Below, in pieces: positions 1 to 9,726 of a DNA stretch of 64,000 nt. Within the stretch, counting starts at the first letter, position 1. Every line of letters starts with the position of its first letter. This DNA is from Mesorhizobium sp. M1C.F.Ca.ET.210.01.1.1. GTDB lineage: Bacteria > Pseudomonadota > Alphaproteobacteria > Rhizobiales > Rhizobiaceae. The stretch covers positions 156,656-220,655 of the forward strand of contig NZ_SRUU01000010.1 of the NCBI RefSeq assembly GCF_004791585.1. The letters run 5' to 3'. The notes beneath the pieces are model-generated. The model was not told the DNA's origin. It did not search any database and saw only the letters and a program-made list of their open reading frames with translations. A program made the translations under genes and the position numbers.

Positions 1-362
1 ACATCGTCTCGCTCGAGGGCAACGACGTGGCGACGAACTTGAAATGGGTCATGAGCTCGAATTCGCTCTGCCTGATGCCGCCCCCGACCTATGAGACCTG
101 GTTCGCCGAAGCCGAGCTCGAGGCCGATGTCCACTACGTGCCGCTGGCGCAGGACTTTTCGGACGTCGCCGACAAGATCGCCTATTTCGAAAAGCACCCG
201 GCGGAAGCCCAACGCATCACAAAGGCGGCCAACGCCTATTGCCGCAAATTCAGCAACGAAAGGGACGAGCGAGCGGTCTCGCTGCTCGTCCTCTACAAAT
301 ATTTCGTGCTGAGCGGCCAGATCGAACCTGACCCGGAAGTCTGGCGCTTCATCACGGGCTGA
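1..362 (+). CDS. Glycosyl transferase family 90 (CAP10-like), 3' end only
   Basis: Only the last ~119 residues are inside the window, read from base 3 to a TGA at 360-362; the start lies upstream. The fragment begins IVSLEGNDVATNLKW and continues through SSNSLCLMPPPTYETWF and the short motif VHYVPL. This pattern matches the C-terminal half of rhizobial GT90 proteins (CAP10/LPS-modifying type), which transfer sugars onto surface glycans. The acidic SLEGND segment and the following Asn-rich stretch lie at the nucleotide-sugar site in this family; that is family knowledge, not visible here. The next gene is convergent, so this one ends its transcription unit. Confidence 0.7.
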   Translation, partial: IVSLEGNDVATNLKWVMSSNSLCLMPPPTYETWFAEAELEADVHYVPLAQDFSDVADKIAYFEKHPAEAQRITKAANAYCRKFSNERDERAVSLLVLYKYFVLSGQIEPDPEVWRFITG

Positions 363-398
363 CCCAGCCTTTTCGGGCACGGGACATTTGTGCAGCTC

Positions 399-1442
399 TC
401 AGATATCGCTGCGGTCGAGCACCAGGTCGGCCGGGCCGAACCGGTCCTTGGCGGTGAACTGCTGGTGCCAATAGGGATAAAGCACCGGCGGCCGGCTGAC
501 GGCGTCGAGTCGCATGCGCTCGTCCAGCGACAGCGTCAGGCTTGCCGCGGCAAGGTTGTCCTTGAGCTGGGCTTCGTTGCGGGCGCCGATCACCAGCGAA
601 GAAACGGCTGGGCGGCCGAGCAGCCAGGCAAGCGCCACTTGCGCCGCCGAAACGTCGCGCGCCTTGCCGATCTCGACCAGCACGTCGACGATCCGCCACA
701 GCCTGTCCTCGTCGCGGATCGGCGGCTCCGACCAACCGCCAAGCTGGCGCGCCGTCGGGCTGTCGCGGCGGTATTTGCCGGAAAGCAGGCCGCCGGCCAG
801 CGGGCTCCACACCAGCGCGCCGAGGCCCTGGTCGACCGAGATCGGCAACAACTCGTATTCGGCCTCGCGCGCTTCCAGCGTGTAGTGGATCTGCTGGGTG
901 ACGAAGCGCGGCTGATGATGGCTGTCGCTGATCGAGAGCGCCTTCATCACCTGCCAGCCCGAATAGTTGGAGCAGCCGACATAGCGGACCTTGCCCTGGG
1001 TCACCAGCGTGTCGAGCGCGGCGATCGTTTCCTCCAGCGGCGTGACGCCGTCCCACTCATGCAGGAAATAGATGTCGATGACATCGGTCTTGAGCCGCTT
1101 CAGGCTCCTTTCGCATTCGCGGATCAGGTGATGGCGCGACAGGCCTTCATCGTTGGGGCCGTTGCCGATCCGCATGCGCGCCTTGGAAGCAATGAGAACA
1201 TCGTTCTTGCGCTTGCCGCCGAGCGCTTCGCCGACGATCTCCTCCGACAGGCCGTTCGAATAGACGTTGGCGGTGTCGATGAGATTGATGCCGGCGTCGA
1301 TACAAGTGTCGATGATGCGCCTGGCCTCCGAAAGATCGGAATTGCCGACAGCGGCGAACGGGCCCGTGCCGCCGAAGGTCATCGTGCCGAGCGTCAATGT
1401 CGAAACCTTCAGGCCGGAACGGCCAAGGGTACGGTATTCCAT
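399..1442 (-). CDS. Aldo/keto reductase
   Basis: A 347-residue NAD(P)H-dependent oxidoreductase of the AKR (beta/alpha)8 family. The start MEYRTLGRSGLKVS is the canonical N-terminus of the YajO/Tas-like branch; an upstream in-frame ATG would add 23 residues with no family match. The tetrad is visible: Asp and Tyr in IDTANVYSNG, Lys in IASKAR, His in YFLHEWDG. The cofactor region near the C-terminus reads SSLVIGARN. The substrate cannot be told from sequence. The gene is divergent from ppk2, with about 270 bases between the two starts. Confidence 0.9.
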   Translation of the reverse strand: MEYRTLGRSGLKVSTLTLGTMTFGGTGPFAAVGNSDLSEARRIIDTCIDAGINLIDTANVYSNGLSEEIVGEALGGKRKNDVLIASKARMRIGNGPNDEGLSRHHLIRECERSLKRLKTDVIDIYFLHEWDGVTPLEETIAALDTLVTQGKVRYVGCSNYSGWQVMKALSISDSHHQPRFVTQQIHYTLEAREAEYELLPISVDQGLGALVWSPLAGGLLSGKYRRDSPTARQLGGWSEPPIRDEDRLWRIVDVLVEIGKARDVSAAQVALAWLLGRPAVSSLVIGARNEAQLKDNLAAASLTLSLDERMRLDAVSRPPVLYPYWHQQFTAKDRFGPADLVLDRSDI

Positions 1443-1711
1443 GTCGGGGTCCTCGCGATTTTGTTTTGAAAAGGGCGCGCCGTGGCGGGCGCCTGAAAGA
1501 GGCGAGGGCATTTGTAGGACAATTCGAGCGGCTTGTCGCCCCGCGATCGATACGGACCGATCACATATCGGCTAGTGCGACATTGCCGGTCCCGCGCTTG
1601 CAATAAAACCGTCATTGCGGGTCTGTATCTCAGTCGGCTTACGGAGGTGTGTTTGCGGCGACGGCCGGGACGCATCCGAGGCGAAGGTGGCCGGCAGGCA
1701 GGAGCTGCGCG

Positions 1712-2644
1712 ATGAACGAACTCAAACCGAATTCCGAGCCGAATTCCGGAGCCAAGGACTGGCTGGAAGCCGAGCTTGAGGACACGCTCGATGAGGACTA
1801 CGAGCTGGAGATTTCCGAACCGGCGCTCTCGCTGGAGATCGCCAAGATCTACAAGAAGTCGCATCCGCCCTCCATCGACCGGATGACCTATTTCCGCGAA
1901 TTGCTCAGGCTGCAGTCGGAACTGATCAAGCTGCAGTCCTGGGTCGCCTATCACAAGAAGAAGCTGGTGGTGATCTTCGAGGGCCGCGACTCCGCCGGCA
2001 AGGGCGGCGTCATCAAGCGCATCACCCAGCGGCTCAACCCGCGCATCGCCCGTGTCGTGGCATTGCCGGCGCCGACCGAGCGCGAGAAGTCGCAATGGTA
2101 TTTCCAGCGCTACGTGCCGCATCTGCCCGCCGGCGGCGAGATCGTGCTGTTCGACCGTTCTTGGTACAACCGCTCCGGCGTCGAGCGCGTGATGGGCTTT
2201 GCCAACAAGGATCAGGTCGAAGAATTTTTCCACGACGTGCCGGAATTCGAGCGCATGCTGGTACGCTCCGGCATCACGCTGGTGAAATACTGGTTCTCCA
2301 TCACCGACGAGGAGCAGCAGATGCGCTTTTTGATGCGCATCCACGATCCGATGAAGCAGTGGAAGCTGTCGCCGATGGACCTGCAGTCGCGCGTGCGCTG
2401 GGAGCTGTACACCAAAGCCAAGGAAGAGACCTTCGCCCGCACCAACATCAAGGAAGCGCCCTGGTTCATCGTCGAGGGCAACGACAAGAAACGGGCGCGG
2501 CTGAACTGCATCGACCACCTCTTGCAGCAGTTGCCTTACGAGGACGTGCCGCACGAGGAAATCACGCTGCCGGAACGCGTCTTCAACCCGGACTACGAGC
2601 GCCAGGTGCTGCCGCGCGAGCTCTACGTGCCGGAGAAGTATTGA
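1712..2644 (+). CDS. ppk2: Polyphosphate kinase 2 (PPK2 family)
   Basis: A 310-residue kinase that uses polyphosphate to phosphorylate nucleotides, typically GDP or ADP. The Walker A motif GRDSAGKGG is at residues 91-99 and the Walker B/lid region FDRSWYNRSGVER at 147-159. The acidic N-terminal 40 residues are typical of the single-domain form. I chose the ATG at 1712 because AGGAG lies just upstream and the first family-like residues follow; a longer frame opens at 1649. It stands alone, divergent from the aldo/keto reductase. A two-copy palindrome lies directly behind it. Confidence 0.9.
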   Translation: MNELKPNSEPNSGAKDWLEAELEDTLDEDYELEISEPALSLEIAKIYKKSHPPSIDRMTYFRELLRLQSELIKLQSWVAYHKKKLVVIFEGRDSAGKGGVIKRITQRLNPRIARVVALPAPTEREKSQWYFQRYVPHLPAGGEIVLFDRSWYNRSGVERVMGFANKDQVEEFFHDVPEFERMLVRSGITLVKYWFSITDEEQQMRFLMRIHDPMKQWKLSPMDLQSRVRWELYTKAKEETFARTNIKEAPWFIVEGNDKKRARLNCIDHLLQQLPYEDVPHEEITLPERVFNPDYERQVLPRELYVPEKY

Positions 2645-2657
2645 GCGCTTTCTCCTC

Positions 2658-2835
2658 CTCTCCTTGTGGGAGAAGGCGGATCGGCGCGCAGCGCCGAGAC
2701 GGATGAGGGGCGTTGGAAGAAATGAGGCGCTGACAAACCTGCCTTGTGCCTCCAGTCTGGGAGAGGGGTAGCGCCAAGCTGGAGCACCCCTCATCCGACC
2801 GAGCTTCGCTCGGCCACCTTCTCCCACAAGGGGAG
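2658..2835. repeat. Two inverted copies of a ~55-base palindromic intergenic element
   Basis: The left copy (2658-2712) and right copy (2785-2835) are in opposite orientation. They share the core CTTGTGGGAGAAGG and a CGGATGAGGGG end, with about 70 bases between them. Each copy also has an internal short dyad around GGCGC or CGAGC. The pair could fold into a long cruciform or act as a transcription stop between the convergent genes ppk2 and the reductase. Elements of this type are frequent between genes in Mesorhizobium genomes (family knowledge). Confidence 0.75.
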
Positions 2836-2848
2836 AAGGGGAGGTCAG

Positions 2849-3496
2849 TTACGCCCGCCCAATCGTCACATGCGTCGCATCGGCCGTCGCGACCTGCCCG
2901 GTGCAGCGATAGCCGAGCTTCAGCATGTCCAGGCCGGCGAAGAGGTGCTCGCCTGACCCAAGCAGCACCGGCGAGATGGCCAGGTGCATGTCGTCGATGA
3001 GCCCCTCCTGCAGATATTGCCGGATGGTCGAGACACCGCCGCCGACGCGCACGTCCTTGCCGCCTGCTGCAGCCCTTGCTTGTTCGAGCGCTGAGTGAAT
3101 GCCGTCGATGACGAAATGAAAGATCGTGCCGCCTTCCATGACGATCGGGTCGCGCTTGTGGTGGGTAAGCACGAAGGCCGGCACGTGATAGGGCGGGTTG
3201 TCGCCCCACCAGCCTTTCCAGTTGTCGTCCGGCCACTCGCCGCGGATCGGCCCGAACATGTTGCGGCCGAGAATCCAGGCGCCGACATTCTCGAAGCTGC
3301 GCGCTGCGAATTGGTCGTCTGCGCCAGTGGTTCCGCCATCCTTGCCGATCACCATCTCGCGAAAGGTGCGGGTGCCGACCATCCATTTGTGCAAACCTTC
3401 GCCGCCAACGCCGAGCGGATTGGTGAGGTCTTGGTCGGGACCGGCGCCATAACCATCGAGCGACAAGGTGAAAGCGTTGACACGCAACTTGGACAT
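2849..3496 (-). CDS. Dihydrofolate reductase family protein (RibD C-terminal-like)
   Basis: A 215-residue NADPH-dependent reductase-fold protein of the YyaP/YwjB type. Diagnostic segments are FTLSLDGYGAGPDQ at the N-terminus, GRNMFGP mid-protein, FHFVIDG, and VRVGGGVSTIRQYL near the C-terminus, which is the RibD-C nucleotide-binding loop. The start at 3496 has a strong GGAGG site eight bases upstream; upstream in-frame codons give no family match. The substrate is unknown; such genes often sit under small HTH repressors. An imperfect dyad lies 22 bases upstream of the start and may be its operator. Confidence 0.87.
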   Translation of the reverse strand: MSKLRVNAFTLSLDGYGAGPDQDLTNPLGVGGEGLHKWMVGTRTFREMVIGKDGGTTGADDQFAARSFENVGAWILGRNMFGPIRGEWPDDNWKGWWGDNPPYHVPAFVLTHHKRDPIVMEGGTIFHFVIDGIHSALEQARAAAGGKDVRVGGGVSTIRQYLQEGLIDDMHLAISPVLLGSGEHLFAGLDMLKLGYRCTGQVATADATHVTIGRA

Positions 3497-3517
3497 AATT
3501 GCTTCCTCCATAACCAG

Positions 3518-3567
3518 TTGTAAGTTGCAATCGGTTAATGGGTAACTTAACTGATTGTGAATTGCAA
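3518..3567. promoter_or_regulatory. Imperfect inverted repeat upstream of the DHFR-like gene, candidate operator
   Basis: The arms 3518-3538 and 3547-3567 match at 16 of 21 positions when one is reverse-complemented, around an 8-base centre. The arms also contain a direct repeat of TTGTRARTTGCAA. The site lies just 5' of the reductase start, where a repressor operator would sit. No ArsR- or MarR-type gene is adjacent, so the binding protein is unknown. Confidence 0.5.
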
Positions 3568-3665
3568 GCGGTATGTGGCGAAGAAACGCGATGAGACGCG
3601 CGTGATCGCGATAGGGCAGATTCGGGCGATCATCTGTTCGGCGTTTGTGGCTAGCGCCACCCTCG

Positions 3666-4613
3666 CTAGCCGCTCTCGCCAGCAGGCGCAGTTCGACCGG
3701 CCACAAGCTGGCGCTGCAATGCCATCAAAATGGCTTGGCCGAGCTCATCGGCTGCCTCGCAGTTCGACGACGCACGATAGTAGCCGTCGACGTAAAAGTT
3801 CAGACCGATGGCCAACAACTCAACGTCGCCGGCCGTCTCCAATTGTCGAACCACTCGTAATAGGTGGTCATGGAGATAGCGCGGACCATTTGCGTGAAGC
3901 GTGGAATCGTCAACCGGCGCCCCGTCGGACAGGACAAGCAGCATTTTCCGAGATTCAGGACGTTCTCGCAGTCGCCCGGCCGCCCATTCGATGGCTTCGC
4001 CGTCGATATTCTCCTTGAGCAGGTCCGGCCGCAACATCGGTTTGAGAGAATGACCGATACTGCTTTGTCGCGTATCGTCGGCCTCCCGGTAGACGATATG
4101 AAGCAGGTCGTTCAGCCTGCCCGGATTTTTGGGTCGGCCATCTGCATCCCAAGTGAGCCGGGATAGCCCGCCGCGCCAAGCGCGCGTGGTGAAGCCTAAG
4201 ACTTCGACCTTTATGCCGAGCGTTCTAAGGAACTCCTGCGCAATGTCGACGGAAGCGGCGGCATACAGCATTTTATGGCCGCGCATCGATCCAGACTGGT
4301 CGACGAGAATGGAAACCACCGTGTTGGCAAGGTCGGCTGCCGACAGGTTGTTGCGGATCTTCGCCGCGACATCCGCCGCCAGGATCAGATGTTTCGTCTT
4401 CCAACTGGCCAGACCGCTTTCCAACTCGGCCCATGCGGCATCGAGGGCGGATTTATGTTTTTCCGAGAGCGGCCCTATGGCGCTGGACAACTTGGAACTC
4501 GGCACAATCCAGTCATGGAGCGTGACGTAGGCGTGATACCCGGGCGTAGTAGTGTCTCCGCGGGGCGCGGCCACGAACAATGTCCTGAAACGCTTGCCGA
4601 GCCCCCGCAGCAA
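3666..4613 (-). CDS. CobT-like von Willebrand factor A domain protein, N-terminally short
   Basis: The 315 residues match the C-terminal VWA half of cobaltochelatase subunit CobT. The MIDAS motif DQSGSM is near residue 110, followed by EVLGFTTRAW, NPGRLNDLLHIVYR, LLKENIDGEA and VLSDGAPVDDSTL. CobT proper is about twice as long, with an acidic middle region that is absent here. The longest frame starts at a TTG six bases after the hemB stop, without a convincing ribosome site. It may be translated by coupling to hemB or be a 5'-truncated relic. Its codon use is less GC3-biased than its neighbours. No cobN or cobS is nearby, so a role in cobalt insertion is unproven. Confidence 0.72.
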   Translation of the reverse strand: MLRGLGKRFRTLFVAAPRGDTTTPGYHAYVTLHDWIVPSSKLSSAIGPLSEKHKSALDAAWAELESGLASWKTKHLILAADVAAKIRNNLSAADLANTVVSILVDQSGSMRGHKMLYAAASVDIAQEFLRTLGIKVEVLGFTTRAWRGGLSRLTWDADGRPKNPGRLNDLLHIVYREADDTRQSSIGHSLKPMLRPDLLKENIDGEAIEWAAGRLRERPESRKMLLVLSDGAPVDDSTLHANGPRYLHDHLLRVVRQLETAGDVELLAIGLNFYVDGYYRASSNCEAADELGQAILMALQRQLVAGRTAPAGESG

Positions 4614-4619
4614 GGCCAG

Positions 4620-5651
<1,032 letters not shown>

Positions 5652-5741
5652 CGCCAAAACTCTCTTTTGGTTCCGGCTTTTACCACGCGTCCCAGCCGCT
5701 GACCAATGCGACACGATTGTGCCAGGGTCGGGCGAGGAACT

Positions 5742-6563
5742 TTACGGCTGTCCATTCCCCGACAAGATCTGCGCCGCGCCCCTCACAGCCACGCGAAAAG
5801 CCTCATCGAAGCTGACGCCGCGCACTTGCCAGCGATAGGTCTTGCCGCGGTCGCTGAGCCGCCAGTCGGCGATCCAGCCGAGGTCCTTGTCGCTCCACAC
5901 GATGCTGCCGGCGAGAGCCTTGCTGGCGCCAGTTCCCTTTGCAAGCCGGTCGAGCCTTGCCATCTCGGCGACCTGCAACGCCCTTTCGTCGAGCCCGGCA
6001 AGCTGAGCAGCCTTTGGAAAGGTGACGCGCATCAGCATTGGCGCCGTGGCATTGTCGAAGGATTCGCGCATCGTCTCGCCGCGATCCTCGTCGGCCGTCA
6101 GCACGAAATGCCTCGCGCCTTGCTCGGCCGTGAGCAGGACGGCGAGCGTCGGCCGCTCGCCGAGCCAGGCCCTGCTGCCGAGCTGCGCCAGGAGCTTGTC
6201 GACCACGGCGGGCTTGTAAAGGCAGGTCAGATCGTGCGGCCTGTCATGCGTGCCTTGCTCGTCATGGATCGGAATGCCTTCCAGCCGGTCGTGATAGCGG
6301 AAGGATTGGACGAAATCGGCCGCCTTGCCGCGCAACGCCAGCATCTCCGGCTTCTGCGTCAGCCGCTGGTCGCCGGAAACCTTGACCAGCACCTTGTCCA
6401 GGCAATCTTTGAAGCCGATTTGCCGGTTCGGCTCGCCGGTGCCGGTGACGATGGTCTGCGCCTGGTAGAGTTCGGCGGTCGTCGCGGCGATGGCGGCGCA
6501 AGACATGAGGCAGAGGGCGATCAGACTGATCAAACTGGCTGCGAGGCGATAAAATCCAGACAT
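5742..6563 (-). CDS. DUF2066 domain-containing protein, exported
   Basis: A 273-residue protein with a hydrophobic N-terminal signal (residues ~8-27, ending in a Cys/Ala-rich stretch). The region that follows resembles DUF2066: YQAQTIVTGTGEPNRQIGF, then DCLDKVLVKVSGD and the later LPLL-type beta segments. The function of this domain is unknown; it is found in exported proteins of Proteobacteria. The start at 6563 directly precedes the signal. It lies upstream of hemB on the same strand with 90 bases between, so co-transcription is possible. Confidence 0.65.
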   Translation of the reverse strand: MSGFYRLAASLISLIALCLMSCAAIAATTAELYQAQTIVTGTGEPNRQIGFKDCLDKVLVKVSGDQRLTQKPEMLALRGKAADFVQSFRYHDRLEGIPIHDEQGTHDRPHDLTCLYKPAVVDKLLAQLGSRAWLGERPTLAVLLTAEQGARHFVLTADEDRGETMRESFDNATAPMLMRVTFPKAAQLAGLDERALQVAEMARLDRLAKGTGASKALAGSIVWSDKDLGWIADWRLSDRGKTYRWQVRGVSFDEAFRVAVRGAAQILSGNGQP

Positions 6564-6651
6564 GTCTTGCCGGTTGGTTCGAAGAGGTCATTTCTAGCAC
6601 CGGGCGCGGATACCGGCCAATACTGGTTGCCGGCTAACCTGGGACAAAGGC

Positions 6652-7200
6652 ATGGCTTTCATCTGGTTCGTCTATGCCGCCTGGCTGGTGCTGATTGTCT
6701 ATCTGACTGTTCAGGCGATCGGTGTGAAACGCGATACCGAGCCGCATCTGCTGCAGAGTTTCGGACTGATGTTTGCCATGATCGCGGCTTTCCTGCTGCC
6801 GCGCCTGCCATTGTTTGGCTTCGTCAACTTCGCGCCCGTCAACCCCATCCTGAGCAGCATCGGCGCCGTTCTGGCGGTTGCCGGCATGGCGCTGCTGGTC
6901 TGGGCGCGGCAGACCCTCGGCCGCAACTGGAGCCAGACCGTTTCCGCCAAGCAGGATCATGAGCTGGTGACGTCCGGCCCATACCGCTTGCTGCGTCATC
7001 CCATGTACACGGGCGGCCTGCTCGCATGCATCGGCTCGGCGATCGTGGTGGGCGGGCCGTTCGTCTTTCTCCTCGTCCTGCTGGGGGCGATCTTTATCTG
7101 GCGCGTCGGCGCCGAGGATCGGCTTCTGGCGCGTCAGTTTCCCGATGAATTCCCGGGCTATGCGCGTCGAACCAACGCGCTCATTCCCTTCGTCTGGTAG
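6652..7200 (+). CDS. Isoprenylcysteine carboxyl methyltransferase family membrane protein
   Basis: A 182-residue integral membrane protein with about five hydrophobic segments. The C-terminal SAM-binding signature is LVTSGPYRLLRHPMYTGG at residues ~105-122, followed by the conserved acidic element ED.LL..FP.E. It belongs to the ICMT/PEMT-like methyltransferases. In bacteria these act on lipids or small isoprenoids rather than prenylated proteins, and the substrate here is unknown. It is divergent from the DUF2066 gene, with starts 88 bases apart. Confidence 0.85.
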   Translation: MAFIWFVYAAWLVLIVYLTVQAIGVKRDTEPHLLQSFGLMFAMIAAFLLPRLPLFGFVNFAPVNPILSSIGAVLAVAGMALLVWARQTLGRNWSQTVSAKQDHELVTSGPYRLLRHPMYTGGLLACIGSAIVVGGPFVFLLVLLGAIFIWRVGAEDRLLARQFPDEFPGYARRTNALIPFVW

Positions 7201-7310
7201 TGCTCACCGCAAAAGGCTGGCCGTGTCGGGCACTCGACAATTGACGTCCGCGCGGTCGCCGCTTAGCACTTCAGTCCCCCTGGAAGGGCGGGGAGAAGGA
7301 TTCTGCGGTG

Positions 7311-8354
7311 ATGGATTTTGGCGGAGGCGACGAGATTCGCTTCGAGCGGCTGGGCAAGGCGGGCGTCGTCACGCTGACGCGGCCGCAGGCGCTCAATGCC
7401 GTCACCCACCGCATGGTCAGGGCGCTCGGCAAGGCGCTCGATGCCTGGGAGGACGATGCCGGCGTCGCCGTCGTCATCGTCAAGGCCGAGGGCAGGGCGT
7501 TTTCCGCCGGCGGCGACATCCTGCACATCTACGAGGCAGGCCGCGCCGGCAAGCCGCCGGTCGACTTCTTCGCCGACGAGTACCGGCTCAACGCCCGCAT
7601 CGCGCGCTTCAGGAAACCCTATGTCGCGCTGATCGACGGCATCGTGATGGGCGGCGGTGTCGGCATTTCCTTCCACGGCTCGCACCGCGTGCTGACCGAG
7701 AACGCCCAGTTCGCCATGCCGGAGGTCGGCATCGGCTTCTTCCCCGACGTCGGCGCCAGCCATCTGCTTCCGGACCTCGGCGGTAGCTTCGGCATGTATC
7801 TGGGGCTGACGGGAAATCGCATCCGCTATGGCGATGCGCTGTGGTCCGGCCTCGCTACGCACACAATCAAGGCCGAGGACCAGGCCGGACTGCTCGACGA
7901 GCTGGCAGCGTCGGGCGACCTGGGTGAGGAGCTGCGCGGCTTCTTCACCCCGGCAAAGCGCGAGACGGAGCGGCAGGATCTGGAGGCGATCGCCCGTCAT
8001 TTTTCGCAACCTTCCCTTGCCGACATCATCGCCAGCCTTGAGCACGCTTCCGCCGCCGACGCCTTCGCCGCCAAGACATTGGCGACGATGAGAACGCGTT
8101 CGCCGACCAGCCTCAACGTCGCCTGGCGCGAGATCAGCGCCGGGCTGAGGCTGTCGATGGACGAGTGCATGAAGATGGAGTTCCGCATCCTAAACCGAAT
8201 GCTTACCGGCCACGATTTCTATGAAGGCATCCGCGCCGCCATCATCGACAAGGGCTCGAAGCCCGAGTGGCGGCCGGCAAGCCTCGAAGCGGTGAGCGAC
8301 GCCGATGTCGACGCCTATTTCGCGCCGCTCGGGGCAGGGGAGCTCGAGCTGTGA
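7311..8354 (+). CDS. Enoyl-CoA hydratase/isomerase family protein (3-hydroxyisobutyryl-CoA hydrolase-like)
   Basis: A 347-residue crotonase-fold protein. Key segments are LTRPQALNAVTHRM, the oxyanion-hole motif FSAGGDI near residue 65, and MGGGVGISFHGSHR followed by FAMPEVGIGFFPDVGAS. The length and the EVGIGFFPDVG motif fit the 3-hydroxyisobutyryl-CoA hydrolase branch (valine degradation) rather than a plain hydratase. An in-frame GTG at 7308 is an alternative start; the AAGGA at 7296-7300 fits either. Its stop overlaps the start of the next gene by four bases, so the two are translationally coupled. Confidence 0.87.
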   Translation: MDFGGGDEIRFERLGKAGVVTLTRPQALNAVTHRMVRALGKALDAWEDDAGVAVVIVKAEGRAFSAGGDILHIYEAGRAGKPPVDFFADEYRLNARIARFRKPYVALIDGIVMGGGVGISFHGSHRVLTENAQFAMPEVGIGFFPDVGASHLLPDLGGSFGMYLGLTGNRIRYGDALWSGLATHTIKAEDQAGLLDELAASGDLGEELRGFFTPAKRETERQDLEAIARHFSQPSLADIIASLEHASAADAFAAKTLATMRTRSPTSLNVAWREISAGLRLSMDECMKMEFRILNRMLTGHDFYEGIRAAIIDKGSKPEWRPASLEAVSDADVDAYFAPLGAGELEL

Positions 8355-8773
8355 GCGAGGTGACTTCCAGGCGCGTGGTGCTGCAGCCCTCGACCACCGA
8401 GGTCATCTTCGCCTGGTTCCAGCGCGTGATTGCCGGCTATTGCCTGCTCTTCGGCATCCTCTACTGGATCCGCCTCATCGGCATCTATCCTGGCGAGCTC
8501 TGGCGCTTCGACCTGATGCCGGTGCACTGGCAGGTGGCGGCGGCCACGCTTGCCGTCTTTTTTCCCTTTGCCGCCGCTGGTTTGTGGATGCTCGCCTCCT
8601 GGGGGCCGGTGATCTGGTTCATCTGCGCGGCGACCGAGACCGTCATGTATGCCGGCTTTCCCAACCTCTTCGGCCACCGGCTGCTGATCGTCGTCTCGCA
8701 TGCCTGCGTGGCACTGCTCTACATCGTCTTCCGGGTGGTCATCTGGCTGCAGAAGCGCCAGCTCAGGCAGTGA
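8351..8773 (+). CDS. DUF6163 family membrane protein
   Basis: A 140-residue protein with four hydrophobic segments starting near residues 20, 60, 80 and 105. It resembles a Rhizobiales-restricted family of unknown function (DUF6163), with the motifs FAWFQRVIAGYCLL, YPGELWRFDLMP and RVVIWLQKR. The GTG start at 8351 overlaps the hydratase stop (GTGA), supporting co-translation. No catalytic residues can be proposed. It is followed by a repeat-bearing intergenic region. Confidence 0.8.
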   Translation: MSEVTSRRVVLQPSTTEVIFAWFQRVIAGYCLLFGILYWIRLIGIYPGELWRFDLMPVHWQVAAATLAVFFPFAAAGLWMLASWGPVIWFICAATETVMYAGFPNLFGHRLLIVVSHACVALLYIVFRVVIWLQKRQLRQ

Positions 8774-8862
8774 TGCATGTCGCCCGAAAGTGGGCAGCGG
8801 GCAGTGGTTTTGGGAGGACGACATTGCATCGAAACGAAGAGATGCATGTCGCCTGACAGCGG
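8772..8862. repeat. Intergenic palindromic repeat (ATGCATGTCG family), degenerate
   Basis: The sequence starts ATGCATGTCGCCCGAAAGTG, contains GGTTTTGGGAGGACGACAT, and repeats GATGCATGTCGCC near 8842. A second copy of the same unit lies at 11494-11545 after ldtP. The ends GCATGTCG and CGACATGC are reverse complements, so each unit can form a hairpin. This is a dispersed element, not a coding region. Confidence 0.7.
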
Positions 8863-9113
8863 GCTGCGGCTCGGGTTGCCAGGCGGCTCCGGGGACCTAG
8901 ATTCTGGGTCGGCGATTGCCCTAAGATCATTGGCTAAATCTTTAGGTTAATTGTTCTTGCGGGCGTGACCGTTCGTTAAGCCTCTTTCGAAACCTCTTAC
9001 CGGTAAGCTCTTGTTAGCCCTGGCGTTTAAGTCGAATTTTATGAGTATTCGATAGTGTCGCGATCAAGGTGAAGAACAAAAAATCACCGGGCGACAAACG
9101 AGAGGCAAAGACA
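8863..9113. promoter_or_regulatory. Leader and promoter region of ldtR with a perfect 12-base palindrome
   Basis: No gene is seen here. CTTACCGGTAAG at 8996-9007 is a perfect palindrome about 107 bases upstream of the ldtR ATG, in an AT-richer stretch. MarR-type proteins bind short dyads, so this could be an autoregulatory site. That is inference only. Confidence 0.4.
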
Positions 9114-9629
9114 ATGATCAATTCGCGTCCGGCGGCGAAGACCGCCAACGTATCCGACGACCGCCGCGAGGCGATCCGTTCGCTGTACATGGAATCGCTG
9201 CAGCTGGTGGAGCGCCTGCACCGCCGTCTGCTTGACGTGATCAAGGACGAGTTCGACCGCAACGGCCGCTCCGACATCAACGCCATCCAGGCGCTGCTGC
9301 TCTTCAACATCGGCAATTCGGAGCTGACCGCCGGCGAGCTGCGCTCGCGTGGTTATTATCTCGGCTCGAACGTTTCCTATAATTTGAAGAAGCTGGTCGA
9401 CCTCGGCTTCATCAACCACCAGCGCTCGCGCATCGACCGCCGCTCGGTCCGCGTCTCGCTGACGCCGAAGGGCAACGAGGTGGCGGACGTCGTCGCCGGC
9501 CTCTACGAGCGCCATGTCGGCTCGATCGAGGCTGTCGGCGGCATCAACACCGACGAGTTCAAGCAGATGAACCGCGCCCTGCAGCGCCTGGACCGCTTCT
9601 GGAACGATACGATCGCTTATCGGATGTAA
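9114..9629 (+). CDS. ldtR: MarR-family transcriptional regulator LdtR
   Basis: A 171-residue winged-helix regulator. It strongly resembles LdtR as described in Liberibacter and other Rhizobiales: IRSLYMESLQLVERLHRRLLD at the dimer helix, then LLLFNIGNSELTAGEL, the recognition helix region YLGSNVSYNLKKLV, and the wing HQRSRIDRRSVRV. In those relatives it controls the L,D-transpeptidase gene ldtP and osmotic-stress tolerance. Here ldtP is the next annotated gene, 551 bases downstream on the same strand, which fits. I chose the ATG at 9114 with GAGAGGCAAAG upstream; a GTG at 9069 would add 15 residues. Confidence 0.85.
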   Translation: MINSRPAAKTANVSDDRREAIRSLYMESLQLVERLHRRLLDVIKDEFDRNGRSDINAIQALLLFNIGNSELTAGELRSRGYYLGSNVSYNLKKLVDLGFINHQRSRIDRRSVRVSLTPKGNEVADVVAGLYERHVGSIEAVGGINTDEFKQMNRALQRLDRFWNDTIAYRM

Positions 9630-9691
9630 GCGCATTCGAAATCTGAGACATCAAAGCCACGCCGAAGAAGCGCGGCCGGGGGAAAAATATG

Positions 9692-9726
9692 GGGCTGGCG
9701 CCGAAGCGCGCCGGCCCTTTTCTTTG
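9692..9726 (+). terminator. Probable rho-independent terminator of ldtR
   Basis: An imperfect GC-rich stem (GGGCTGGCGC, loop CGAA, GCGC...GCCC) is followed by CTTTTCTTT. It lies 62 bases after the ldtR stop. Confidence 0.6.
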
